Source of the DNA: Flavobacteriaceae bacterium
GTDB taxonomy: Bacteria; Bacteroidota; Bacteroidia; Flavobacteriales; Flavobacteriaceae
Reading direction: 5' to 3'
DNA length: 9,937 nucleotides
Assembly (NCBI GenBank): GCA_002703065.1
Contig: PAEO01000021.1
Span: 62,836-72,772 of the forward strand
In this document: positions 1-7,647 of the stretch, one piece after another
Layout of the letters: every line of letters begins with the position of its first letter
How positions within the stretch are numbered: the first letter of the stretch is position 1
Translations under genes and position numbers: made by a program
Notes under the pieces: generated by a model
Databases searched by the model: none
What the model saw: the letters and a program-made list of their open reading frames with translations, nothing else
What the model was told of the DNA's origin: nothing

Positions 1-1802
1 CCTAATTTAGCTGCAAGTTCAAATGACAATGAATCTGAGTCAACAGGGTGAAAAGAACCATCATTAAGAGAAACTTTCATAGCATCTATTTCAAAACCAG
101 CAAGAGGACCATTTTTCATAGCATATCTAAATCCTTTTTCAACAGATGGGATATATTCTTTAGGAATGTTACCTCCCTTGATATTGTTTACAAACTCAAG
201 TCCTTCTTTGCCTTCTTCAGCAGGTTCCATAGTAAATAAAATATCAGCAAACTTACCACGTCCACCAGTTTGTTTTTTATATACTTCTCTGTGATCAGCA
301 GTAGCAGTGATGTTTTCCTTGTATTCAACCTGAGGTTGACCCTGATTTACCTCAACCTTAAATTCTCTTTTTAATCTGTCAACTATAATGTCTAAGTGTA
401 ATTCTCCCATCCCAGAAATTATAGTTTGCCCTGAAGCCTCATCTGTTCTAACTTGAAAAGTTGGGTCTTCTTCAGCAAGCTTTGCTAAAGCCATACCAAG
501 TTTATCTACATCTGCTTTAGTTTTTGGCTCAACTGCAATACCGATTACTGGATCAGGGAATATCATACTTTCAAGTACAATTGGATGTTTTTCAGAACTT
601 AACGTGTCTCCAGTTTTAATATCCTTAAAACCTACAGCGGCTCCAATATCACCAGCTTCAATAAAATCTATGGCATTCTGTTTATCAGCATGCATCTGAT
701 AGATTCTTGAAATTCTTTCCTTGTTTTCTGATCTATTATTGAATATGTATGACCCTGCATCTAATCTACCAGAATAAACTCTAAAAAATGCTAACCTTCC
801 AACATAAGGGTCAGTGGCAATTTTAAATGCAAGAGCAGAAAATGGTTCAGACGCACTTGGTTTTCTAGAAATTTCATTATCAGTTCCAGGTTCTGTTCCT
901 ATGATTGCTTCCTTGTCTTCAGGTGATGGTAGATATCTACACACACAATCTAATAAAAATTGAACACCTTTATTTTTAAATGCTGAACCACAAACCATAG
1001 GAATTATACTCATATCTTGGGCAGCTTTTCTTAGTGCTTCGTGAATTTCATCCTCAGTAATTGAATCTGGATCATCAAAGAATTTTTCAAGGAGGTTGTC
1101 ATCATATTCAGCAACTGCTTCAATTAGGTTAGCACGACACTTTTCAACATCAGCTTTTATATCCTCAGGGATATCAATAACATCAAATGTTGAGCCCTTA
1201 TTTTCTTCATGCCATACAATCGCCTGGTTTTTAACTAAGTCAACAACACCTTTAAAGTCTTCTTCTTCTCCAATTGGCAAAACAATTGGAACAGCATTGG
1301 ACTTCAACATATCTTTTATTTGCTGACATACCTTTAAAAAATCAGAACCTTGTCTGTCCATTTTATTAACAAATCCCATCCTCGGGACTTTGTAATTATC
1401 AGCTAGTCTCCAGTTAGTTTCAGACTGTGGCTCAACACCATCAACTGCACTAAATAAAAAAACAAGACCATCCAATACTCTTAACGATCTATTTACTTCA
1501 ACAGTAAAGTCAACGTGGCCTGGTGTGTCTATTATGTTAAAATGAAATGGCTTTGTATCATCAATTTTATTTCCTTGATCCGTTGGAAAATTCCAAGTAC
1601 ATGTTGTAGCAGCAGAAGTAATTGTAATACCTCTTTCTTGTTCCTGCTCCATCCAATCCATAGTTGCCGCACCATCATGAACTTCTCCGATTTTATGGCT
1701 AACACCTGTATAATATAAAATTCTCTCAGTTGTAGTAGTTTTACCCGCATCAATGTGCGCAGCAATTCCTATATTTCTGGTATATTTTAAATCTCTAGCC
1801 AT
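1..1802 (-). CDS. fusA: Elongation factor G, C-terminal end cut by window
   Basis: EF-G is the cytoplasmic GTPase that moves tRNA and mRNA through the ribosome after peptide bond formation and helps recycle ribosomes. The minus-strand frame from ATG at 1802 stays open to base 1 (600 full codons). The GTPase motifs are visible: AHIDAGKT (15-22), RGIT (57-60), DTPGH (92-96), NKMD (146-149) and a later GSAF. Domain IV keeps the DGSFHPVDS tip loop with His585, which I align to the tip histidine of E. coli EF-G. The family is about 700 residues, so roughly the last 100 (end of domain IV and domain V) lie outside the window. A short insert near residues 72-86, before the DTPGH strand, agrees with my memory of Bacteroidota EF-G. 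The start is 5 bases after the rpsG stop, so it is surely cotranscribed with rpsL-rpsG. The frame was checked at several points and shows no break. Confidence 0.98.
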   Translation of the reverse strand, partial: MARDLKYTRNIGIAAHIDAGKTTTTERILYYTGVSHKIGEVHDGAATMDWMEQEQERGITITSAATTCTWNFPTDQGNKIDDTKPFHFNIIDTPGHVDFTVEVNRSLRVLDGLVFLFSAVDGVEPQSETNWRLADNYKVPRMGFVNKMDRQGSDFLKVCQQIKDMLKSNAVPIVLPIGEEEDFKGVVDLVKNQAIVWHEENKGSTFDVIDIPEDIKADVEKCRANLIEAVAEYDDNLLEKFFDDPDSITEDEIHEALRKAAQDMSIIPMVCGSAFKNKGVQFLLDCVCRYLPSPEDKEAIIGTEPGTDNEISRKPSASEPFSALAFKIATDPYVGRLAFFRVYSGRLDAGSYIFNNRSENKERISRIYQMHADKQNAIDFIEAGDIGAAVGFKDIKTGDTLSSEKHPIVLESMIFPDPVIGIAVEPKTKADVDKLGMALAKLAEEDPTFQVRTDEASGQTIISGMGELHLDIIVDRLKREFKVEVNQGQPQVEYKENITATADHREVYKKQTGGRGKFADILFTMEPAEEGKEGLEFVNNIKGGNIPKEYIPSVEKGFRYAMKNGPLAGFEIDAMKVSLNDGSFHPVDSDSLSFELAAKL

Positions 1803-1807
1803 CTTAA

Positions 1808-2281
1808 TTAAAATCTAAAGTGTGAAAATGCTTTGTTAGCTTCAGCCATTTTATGAGTATCAGTTCTCTTTTTGACTGCAGCGCCCTCTTCTTTTTCAGC
1901 TGCTATAATTTCAGCTGCAAGTTTTTGAGCCATTGATTTTTCATTTCTTTTTCTTGCGAAACTGATTAACCACTTCATAGCTAATGATATTTTTCTATCT
2001 GGTCTGATTTGCATTGGAATCTGAAATGTAGCACCACCAACTCTTCTACTTCTAACTTCAACGTGAGGCATTACATTAGAAAGACCATCTTTCCAAATCT
2101 CTAAAGAAGATTTTTCAGACGTATTTTTTTGATCGATGATGTCTAGAGCGTCATAAAAAATTTTAAATGCAGTTGATTTTTTACCATCCCACATAAGATT
2201 ATTGATAAATCTTGTGACTAATTGGTCGTTGAATTTTGGATCTGGAAGTAAAGGTCTTTTTTTTGCTTTTCTTTTTCTCAT
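1808..2281 (-). CDS. rpsG: 30S ribosomal protein S7
   Basis: uS7 is a primary 16S rRNA-binding protein that starts assembly of the 30S head and lies near the E site. The 157-residue product has the usual family length. It opens with a basic tail followed by [20 protein letters not shown], has the conserved beta-hairpin region [15 protein letters not shown] at about 75-89, and ends with the helix ending AFSHFRF. It sits between rpsL (43-base gap) and fusA (5-base gap), the classic str order. In E. coli S7 represses its own operon through the S12-S7 intercistronic RNA. The gap here is shorter and I see only a weak 5-bp hairpin in it, so that control cannot be claimed. The ATG at 2281 has no Shine-Dalgarno sequence, only A/T-rich bases before it. 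Confidence 0.99.
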   Translation of the reverse strand: MRKRKAKKRPLLPDPKFNDQLVTRFINNLMWDGKKSTAFKIFYDALDIIDQKNTSEKSSLEIWKDGLSNVMPHVEVRSRRVGGATFQIPMQIRPDRKISLAMKWLISFARKRNEKSMAQKLAAEIIAAEKEEGAAVKKRTDTHKMAEANKAFSHFRF

Positions 2282-2324
2282 TATTTATTAATTGAGCGGT
2301 TCATCAAAAAAACTTTGAACATCA

Positions 2325-2705
2325 TTAACTATTGGCCTTAGGTCTTTTGGCACCATATTTAGACCTTCTTTGAGATCTTCCTTCGACGCCAGCAGTATCT
2401 AGAGCACCTCTAACTACGTGATATCTTACACCAGGGAGGTCCTTAACTCTCCCCCCCCTGACAAGTACAATTGAGTGTTCTTGTAAGTTATGTCCTTCAC
2501 CGGGTATGTACGCATTAACTTCAATACCATTAGTAAGTCTAACTCTAGCAACTTTTCTCATTGCAGAATTAGGTTTCTTAGGTGTTGTTGTGTAAACACG
2601 GGTACAAACACCTCTTTTCTGTGGACATTTAGTCAAAGAAGCAGATTTACTCTTTTTAACTATTTTTTTTCTTCCTTTTCTTACTAATTGCGATATTGTT
2701 GGCAT
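2325..2705 (-). CDS. rpsL: 30S ribosomal protein S12
   Basis: uS12 lies at the decoding centre of the 30S subunit, where it influences accuracy and is the classical site of streptomycin resistance. The 126-residue product is full length and near-identical to the family core: [20 protein letters not shown], then [15 protein letters not shown], and [15 protein letters not shown]. The two lysines linked to streptomycin resistance are both wild type (Lys43 in TTPKK and Lys88 in RVKDL, counting Met as 1). Asp89, the usual methylthiolation site, is present. It is the first gene of the leftward rpsL-rpsG-fusA operon, with a strong promoter match just upstream and a Shine-Dalgarno-like AGAGG. An odd point is a run of eight G on the coding strand (window 2451-2458) encoding Arg83-Gly84-Gly85 as AGG GGG GGG. 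Confidence 0.99.
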   Translation of the reverse strand: MPTISQLVRKGRKKIVKKSKSASLTKCPQKRGVCTRVYTTTPKKPNSAMRKVARVRLTNGIEVNAYIPGEGHNLQEHSIVLVRGGRVKDLPGVRYHVVRGALDTAGVEGRSQRRSKYGAKRPKANS

Positions 2706-2710
2706 ATTTT

Positions 2711-2715
2711 CCTCT
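2711..2715 (-). promoter_or_regulatory. Shine-Dalgarno-like ribosome binding site of rpsL
   Basis: On the minus strand AGAGG is followed by a five-base AAAAT spacer and then the rpsL ATG. This is a good match to the anti-Shine-Dalgarno core at near-normal spacing. Most Bacteroidota genes start translation without such a site. The other intact genes here (rpsG, the susC-like and susD-like genes, the 7648 gene) show only A/T-rich leaders, so this one stands out. Confidence 0.65.
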
Positions 2716-2727
2716 ATTAAAGGGCTG

Positions 2728-2758
2728 CAAATGTATAATAATTTATTTATTATTCAAA
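2728..2758 (-). promoter_or_regulatory. Bacteroidota-type promoter of the rpsL-rpsG-fusA operon
   Basis: Read on the minus strand there is TTTG (2758-2755), a 19-base spacer, and TACATTTG (2735-2728) followed by C. This matches the housekeeping sigma consensus of Bacteroidota, TTTG at -33 and TAnnTTTG at -7, at every fixed position and with the right spacing. A nine-base T tract (2775-2767) lies eight bases upstream of the -33 element and may act like an UP element. Transcription should start near 2720-2724, which gives a leader of only about 15-19 bases containing the AGAGG site. Confidence 0.8.
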
Positions 2759-2904
2759 TCAACGGTAAAAAAAAATTAAATTTTTAATGTTTTCTGTGAA
2801 AACCTGAGGAGTTATCAATTTTGCATATTAATATATAATGTATCATCAAAAATTAGTCAAGATTATTTTCTTATTAGCAAAACTTATTTTTTTTTTGGTT
2901 TTTG

Positions 2905-2938
2905 TTTGGTTCATTAACAATTAATTAACATATTTACG
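2905..2938 (+). promoter_or_regulatory. Candidate promoter of the susC-susD-like pair
   Basis: On the plus strand TTTG (2905-2908) is followed by a 22-base spacer and TATTTACG (2931-2938), which fits TAnnTTTG at four of six fixed positions. A ten-base T tract (2887-2896) ends eight bases before the TTTG, the same arrangement as in the stronger rpsL promoter. Transcription would start near 2943-2946, about 15 bases before the ATG. The -7 match is imperfect, so this is a candidate only. Confidence 0.35.
2913..2930 (+). repeat. Two ATTAACA direct repeats within the candidate susC promoter
   Basis: ATTAACA occurs at 2913-2919 and again at 2924-2930. The start-to-start spacing is 11 bases, about one helical turn, and both copies fall between the candidate -33 and -7 elements. 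That placement would suit a regulator binding site. In such A/T-rich DNA it could also be chance. Confidence 0.4.
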
Positions 2939-2958
2939 GATTCAAAATAAAATAAACT

Positions 2959-5900
2959 ATGAAAAAACTATTTTTTAGAGTTATTGTTATGACATTATTA
3001 ATGTCATTTCAATTAACATTAGCTCAGAAAACAGTTTCAGGTACAGTTACTGATAATTCAGGTGTTCCATTACCAGGAGCAACTGTTATCGTTGAAGGTA
3101 CATCAAATGGGGTTACAACCAATTTTGACGGAGTATACTCAATATCTGCCAACGAGGGAGATGTTTTAGTAGCTAGCTTTGTTGGATACGCTTCATTTTC
3201 TGCAACTGTAGGGGCTTCATCTACTTTAGATTTTAGCTTATCGCCTGACAACTCTTTAGAAGAAGTGGTTGTAACTGCACTTGGAATTACGAGAGCAGCT
3301 AAATCAATCGGATTCTCAGCACAAGAGGTTTCAGGTGACGACTTGACAAAAACTAAAGAAACTGACCTTAGAACTGCTTTAGCTGGTAAAGTTGCAGGTG
3401 TTCAAGTTATTAGTGGTACGAGTTCTACTTTTGAACCTTCATCAATTCGTTTGAGAGGTGAGCAAGATATCCGTTACATTGTTGATGGAATTCCAATGAA
3501 CTCAACTGATGTTAACACTGACAACATTGAAAGTATCACAGTTCTTAAAGGAGCTGCTGCAACTGCGTTATACGGATATGATGCCAAAAGTGGTGTTGTA
3601 ATTATAACTAGTAAGAAAGCAAAAAGAGGTGAAACTTACATTTCTGTAGATCACAACAGTGTAATTAGTGAAGTGAGTAGATTACCAAATTATCAAAATG
3701 AGTATGGTGGTGGATATTATCAATCTTGGGATACATTCGCTTATAATCCTAACACAGATCCTGCTGAATGGGCAGCTTTTAATGGTCATATTGTACCTTA
3801 TTACGCTGCTGATGAATCTTGGGGTCCAAAAATGGATGGTACTTTAGTAAGACATTGGGATAGTTGGATTCCAGGTCACCCAGATTTTGGTACACTAAGA
3901 CCTTGGGAACCCAATCCGAACAACGTAAAGAATTTCTTTGAAACAGGTATAAAAAATACTACAAGTTTATCTTTTGCCAAAGGTGGTGATGATTATAGCT
4001 TTAGAGCAACTGCAAGAGCATCTCAAAATGCAGCAGTAGTTCCTAACGCTAAAAGAGATGTTTATGACTTAAATATTAATGGTGAAATAGATTTAACTGA
4101 TAATATTTCTGTATACTCAAGTCTTAATGCAAGACTACAGCAAACTGACAACTACGCATCATCTGGATACGGAAGTTTAGCTTCAAACTTCAGTCAATGG
4201 TGGCAAAGACAGCTAGACATGGATAGATTAGAAAATAACTATTATTACAATGGTGCTTTCTATACATGGAATAGAAGATCAGCTAGAAATGCTAGACCTC
4301 AGTACTGGGATGCTCCTCATTACGAGCAGTATTGGAATACAAATGCCAATGAAAATAGCACTTATTCGGGTAACTTTGGGATTAACCTAACTTTAGCTGA
4401 AGGCTTAAGTGGTAATGTAGAAGTAAAAAGAAGAGCTTACACCAGACATAGCTGGAGTAGAAGTTATGTAGGTGTTAACACCTTAAATACAACTCCAGGG
4501 TATAGTGAAGGCTCTTACAACACAAGCTTTAATCAGCTATTAGCAAAACTAAACTACAGAAAGGATATCACTGAAGATTTAGATATCAATGCAATTGTAG
4601 GTTATACTGCTGATCAAAACAAAACGGTCAGTACAAGTGCTGGCACAGTTGGTGGATTACAAATTCCTGATTACTATGTAGTAGCAAACTCTAAAGATAA
4701 GCCAAGCTACAGCACAAGTAGAACAAATACAAAATATAGATCTGCATTCGCAAACGTTTCGTTAGGTTTTAATGATTTATTATATGTAGATGGTTCATAC
4801 AGATTTGACTGGGGATCAACAGCTAATCCTGATAACAACAGAATTGAAACATACCAAGTTACAGGTAGTTTCATTTTCAGCGAATTAATTGACATTCCAA
4901 GTTTAACATTTGGTAAAATTAGAGCTGGATATGCTGAATCTCCTATTTTCCCAGGAGCTTATGTTACTAATCAAACATATTCAACAGGAACTTCATATGG
5001 TTCATTACCATCAATGGCTGTTCCTAATACACTTGCAAACCCTAATCTAACTGGTGGTTTAAGAGCTGAAACTGAATATGGTTTTGAATTAAAATTCTTT
5101 GATAACAGGTTTGGTATCGATTTTACATACTTTGATAGAGAAGATTCGAATCTTCCAGTTTCTGTTACAGCACCAGCAACCTCAGGATACTCAAGTTTAT
5201 CAGTTAATTCAAAAATTACATCATCTAATGGTGTTGAATTAGCTATTTCTGGTACTCCTGTTTTAACAGATAATTTCAGATGGGATTTATCTGCTAATTT
5301 TGCAACATTAACTAAAACTGTTGACTTCATATACCCAGGTATTGACAGAGTAATATTGAACTCTTGGCTTGCTTGGTCAAGTATGGATTTACAGGAGATA
5401 GTTGGAGAAGAGTGGGGTATCTTAATTGGTAGAAGAAGTAGAAAAGATGCTAATGGAAATACTGTATATGCATCTAACGGTACTATGGCTTATGATAATA
5501 ATCAAATTCATGGTAATATTATGCCAGATGCAACAGGAGGTTTAACATCTTCTATGCAATATAAAAACTGGGATCTTACAATCGGTATTGATTGGCAAGA
5601 TGGAGGATTATATCACTCTGTAACAGATATGTTCTCAGTAGCTGCTGGAATGCATGCATGGACTGCTGGAGTTAACGATAAAGGAAATCCTAAAAGAGAT
5701 CCTGTATCTGCTGGTGGTGGAGTACACCAAGTTGGTGTGTATGAAGATGGAAGTCCTGCTGACTTCTATATTGATCCAAACTCATGGGCTTGGGGTAACT
5801 GGACAAGAGATGACCTATGGTTAGTAGATGCATCATTTGTTAAGTTAAGACAAGTAAGATTAGGTTATTCATTAGATCCTTCTGCGCTTGAAAATACACC

Positions 5901-6087
5901 ATTTAGTAGTGTAAATATTGCGTTAATTGGAACTAACTTAGGATTACTTTATGAAAATAGCCAATGGGATGGTGGATTAGATCCAAGTGAAATGGGATCT
6001 AACTGGTCAGGAAGCAGATATGCTTCTGAAGGTGGACAAATGCCATCTACAAGATCAGTTGGTTTAAATGTTTCACTTAAATTTTAA
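2959..6087 (+). CDS. SusC/RagA-family TonB-linked outer-membrane transporter
   Basis: The product should be a 22-strand outer-membrane beta-barrel that imports a nutrient into the periplasm using TonB energy, with the SusD-like protein as its lid. The 1042 residues fit the family. In order: a Sec signal peptide (about 1-22, cleaved after LTLA); a carboxypeptidase-regulatory-like beta-sandwich domain (about 24-95, with SGTVTDNSGVPLPGATVIVE); a TonB-box/SusC signature LEEVVVTALG (100-109); a plug domain (about 115-225, with LAGKVAGVQV, YIVDGIPM, VLKGAAATALYG and VVIITSKK); then the barrel, ending in LNVSLKF with a terminal aromatic residue. The plug looks compact and has ALYGYDAKSG where many relatives have ALYGSRAANG. 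The start at 2959 gives a proper Lys-Lys signal peptide; the next ATG, at 2989, would lose it. The susD-like gene follows after 18 bases. With no degradative enzyme or regulator nearby, I cannot name the substrate. Confidence 0.97.
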   Translation: MKKLFFRVIVMTLLMSFQLTLAQKTVSGTVTDNSGVPLPGATVIVEGTSNGVTTNFDGVYSISANEGDVLVASFVGYASFSATVGASSTLDFSLSPDNSLEEVVVTALGITRAAKSIGFSAQEVSGDDLTKTKETDLRTALAGKVAGVQVISGTSSTFEPSSIRLRGEQDIRYIVDGIPMNSTDVNTDNIESITVLKGAAATALYGYDAKSGVVIITSKKAKRGETYISVDHNSVISEVSRLPNYQNEYGGGYYQSWDTFAYNPNTDPAEWAAFNGHIVPYYAADESWGPKMDGTLVRHWDSWIPGHPDFGTLRPWEPNPNNVKNFFETGIKNTTSLSFAKGGDDYSFRATARASQNAAVVPNAKRDVYDLNINGEIDLTDNISVYSSLNARLQQTDNYASSGYGSLASNFSQWWQRQLDMDRLENNYYYNGAFYTWNRRSARNARPQYWDAPHYEQYWNTNANENSTYSGNFGINLTLAEGLSGNVEVKRRAYTRHSWSRSYVGVNTLNTTPGYSEGSYNTSFNQLLAKLNYRKDITEDLDINAIVGYTADQNKTVSTSAGTVGGLQIPDYYVVANSKDKPSYSTSRTNTKYRSAFANVSLGFNDLLYVDGSYRFDWGSTANPDNNRIETYQVTGSFIFSELIDIPSLTFGKIRAGYAESPIFPGAYVTNQTYSTGTSYGSLPSMAVPNTLANPNLTGGLRAETEYGFELKFFDNRFGIDFTYFDREDSNLPVSVTAPATSGYSSLSVNSKITSSNGVELAISGTPVLTDNFRWDLSANFATLTKTVDFIYPGIDRVILNSWLAWSSMDLQEIVGEEWGILIGRRSRKDANGNTVYASNGTMAYDNNQIHGNIMPDATGGLTSSMQYKNWDLTIGIDWQDGGLYHSVTDMFSVAAGMHAWTAGVNDKGNPKRDPVSAGGGVHQVGVYEDGSPADFYIDPNSWAWGNWTRDDLWLVDASFVKLRQVRLGYSLDPSALENTPFSSVNIALIGTNLGLLYENSQWDGGLDPSEMGSNWSGSRYASEGGQMPSTRSVGLNVSLKF
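2989..3007. repeat. Perfect 19-base palindrome in susC signal-peptide codons
   Basis: Arms ATGACATTA (2989-2997) and TAATGTCAT (2999-3007) are exact reverse complements around one central T. It begins 30 bases into the susC-like gene. As DNA it is a typical dyad size for a dimeric regulator. As RNA it can form an eight-bp stem with a three-base loop close to the start codon. The codons spell Met-Thr-Leu-Leu-Met-Ser in the signal peptide, which does not demand this symmetry. Confidence 0.5.
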
Positions 6088-6105
6088 TTATAATATTAGA
6101 TAATT

Positions 6106-7584
6106 ATGAAAAATAAATTTAACAAATTCGTAGGTCTATTCTTAACTTGCTCAATATTGTTTTGGTCTTGTGAAAATGTAGATTTTGGAGATGAGAATGT
6201 CAATCCAAATGCAGTTTCAACTCCAAACACTGGAGCTCTATTGACTAATGTTTTGAGAAATATTCCTGGAATGGTAAGTGGTGTAAATAACACATTACTT
6301 GCTCAACACGTTTCTGAAGTAACTTATACGGAAGATTCTAGATACGAAAACGTTCAATGGAATTTTGATAGCTACTACACTGGTCCTTTAATGGATTTAA
6401 ATACAATAATTGGACTAGTAGCTGATAATCCTTCAGAATATGCGAGCTCTGGTTCATCTGGAATGCAAATTGGCGTTGCACATATTCTTAGATCATACAT
6501 AATAACTTTTATGGCAGATCATTGGGGTATGATTCCTTTCAGTGAAGCAAATCAAGGAGTAAATAATTTAACTCCAAAATTTGATACTATTGAAGCTATC
6601 TACACCAAAGCTTTTGCTGATATTGATGCTGGTATGGCATTGCTTGACGGTGGTGGATTAACAGGTGATTTTATGTTTAGTGGAAGTGTTGCACAATGGA
6701 AAATGTTTGGAAACACTTTGAAAATGACAATGGCACTTAGAATTGCTGATATTTCATCATCAGTTGCAAAATCTAATTTTGAAGCTGCGTGGAATGCTGG
6801 AGTTGTAGCAAAAGTATCTGACAATATTCACTATCCTTATTTATCTTCTGATGATAATGATAATCCTTGGCAAGATAGGTTTGAAACAAGAGAAGATTTC
6901 GCTTCAAGTGATATTCTTTTAAATCACATGGTTGCTCACTCAGATCCTCGAATTCACAAGTTCTTTGAACCAGTTGCAACAAAAAATCCAGCTTATGAAA
7001 ATAGAGATCCAGCTGATGGACCATCTGTTGTTTATCATGAAGTTGATGGATTAACTTATGCTGGTATGCCATATGGATATGATACTCCCGGAATTTTACA
7101 AACAGCTGTTTCATTTATAACTGATTCAGTTATATATGATGGAACACAAGCAGGAGGTATGTTATACACATATGCTCAAGTTTGTTTCAACATGGCTGAA
7201 GCTTCAGTAAGAGGTTGGAATGTCCCAGGTGATGCTCAAACATGGTATGAATTAGGAATGCAAGCTTCAATGGATCAATGGGGTGTAAGTTCTGCAGATG
7301 CAACTGCGTATGTAGATGCTGCTCCCGCTGCTACAATGGAGACAATTGGTAATGAAAAATGGATTGCCCTATATCTTCAAGGATTTGAAGCTTGGACAGA
7401 GCAAAGAAGATTGGATTACCCAGTTTTATCTGCTGCTCCTGATGCAATTACTGGAAATGGAATTCCAAATAGATATGGTTATGGTGCCAATACAGCAACA
7501 AACAACTCATCGAATTATAACGCTGCGGTTGCTGCTCAAGGTGCAGATAATCAAGACACAAGATTATGGTGGGATACTAAATAA
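6106..7584 (+). CDS. SusD/RagB-family nutrient-binding outer-membrane lipoprotein
   Basis: SusD proteins sit on the cell surface and close over the SusC barrel, binding substrate and handing it on. The N-terminus is a lipoprotein signal: basic MKNKFNK, a hydrophobic stretch, then LFWSC with Cys22 as the probable lipidated residue, followed by acidic residues (ENVDFGDE). The mature part has the helical SusD fold signatures I associate with the SusD-like_2 subfamily, such as AQHVSEVTYTEDSRY, YYTGPLMDL, a DHWGMIPFSEA segment near 140-150, a late EKWIALYLQGFEAWTEQRRL and the terminal RLWWD. At 492 residues it has a normal length and looks intact. It starts 18 bases after the susC-like stop with no Shine-Dalgarno site, and a strong terminator follows, so the pair forms a two-gene operon. 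The ligand is unknown. Marine flavobacterial SusD proteins bind glycans, but some members of the family may bind other substrates. Confidence 0.95.
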   Translation: MKNKFNKFVGLFLTCSILFWSCENVDFGDENVNPNAVSTPNTGALLTNVLRNIPGMVSGVNNTLLAQHVSEVTYTEDSRYENVQWNFDSYYTGPLMDLNTIIGLVADNPSEYASSGSSGMQIGVAHILRSYIITFMADHWGMIPFSEANQGVNNLTPKFDTIEAIYTKAFADIDAGMALLDGGGLTGDFMFSGSVAQWKMFGNTLKMTMALRIADISSSVAKSNFEAAWNAGVVAKVSDNIHYPYLSSDDNDNPWQDRFETREDFASSDILLNHMVAHSDPRIHKFFEPVATKNPAYENRDPADGPSVVYHEVDGLTYAGMPYGYDTPGILQTAVSFITDSVIYDGTQAGGMLYTYAQVCFNMAEASVRGWNVPGDAQTWYELGMQASMDQWGVSSADATAYVDAAPAATMETIGNEKWIALYLQGFEAWTEQRRLDYPVLSAAPDAITGNGIPNRYGYGANTATNNSSNYNAAVAAQGADNQDTRLWWDTK

Positions 7585-7598
7585 TATTCACCACAATC

Positions 7599-7632
7599 AA
7601 AAAAAAAGCACTCTAACGAGTGCTTTTTTTTT
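7599..7632 (+). terminator. Intrinsic terminator after the susC-susD-like pair
   Basis: Nine A are followed by GCACTC, a TAAC loop, GAGTGC and nine T, a perfect inverted repeat with 15-base arms. The six-bp G/C-containing core followed by a U tract is a textbook Rho-independent terminator for the plus strand. It begins 14 bases after the susD-like stop. The flanking A tract would also let it work on the minus strand, though no minus-strand gene is nearby. Confidence 0.93.
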
Positions 7633-7647
7633 ACCTATATTTAAAGA

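Larger units (their letters stand above)
2706..2958. other. Divergent intergenic region between rpsL and the susC-like gene
   Basis: This 253-base stretch is the longest gene-free DNA in the window and is very A/T rich. Its left end holds the rpsL promoter and leader. Its right end holds candidate susC promoter elements and a pair of ATTAACA repeats. The middle (about 2776-2880) contains only A/T-rich sequence, including a short ATATTAATAT palindrome at 2825-2834. I see no small open reading frame, tRNA or convincing terminator in it. Confidence 0.85.

Noticed and set aside
48..1326. Short plus-strand open frames across the fusA region
   Set aside because: They are antisense to an uninterrupted, strongly conserved EF-G frame, and their translations look like low-complexity shadow sequence.
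1532..1765. Minus-strand 77-codon frame inside fusA
   Set aside because: It is in another frame within the N-terminal GTPase codons of EF-G and has no family resemblance.
2299..2320. Hairpin GTTCA/TGAAC in the rpsL-rpsG gap as an S7 autoregulatory site
   Set aside because: Only five base pairs around a 12-base loop, with mismatches on both sides; too weak to claim as a regulatory RNA.
2825..2834. ATATTAATAT palindrome in the divergent intergenic region
   Set aside because: Short and pure A/T, and expected by chance at this composition.
2821..2839. TTGCAT...TATAAT resembling an E. coli -35/-10 promoter
   Set aside because: The Bacteroidota housekeeping sigma factor uses a different consensus, and TATAAT is expected by chance in such A/T-rich DNA.
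6773..7114. Minus-strand 113-codon frame within susD
   Set aside because: It is antisense to well-conserved SusD codons and has a histidine/glutamine/leucine-rich composition typical of shadows.
2959..7584. A polysaccharide utilisation locus
   Set aside because: Only the SusC/SusD pair is present. No carbohydrate-active enzyme, sulfatase or regulator lies within the window, so a glycan substrate cannot be supported.
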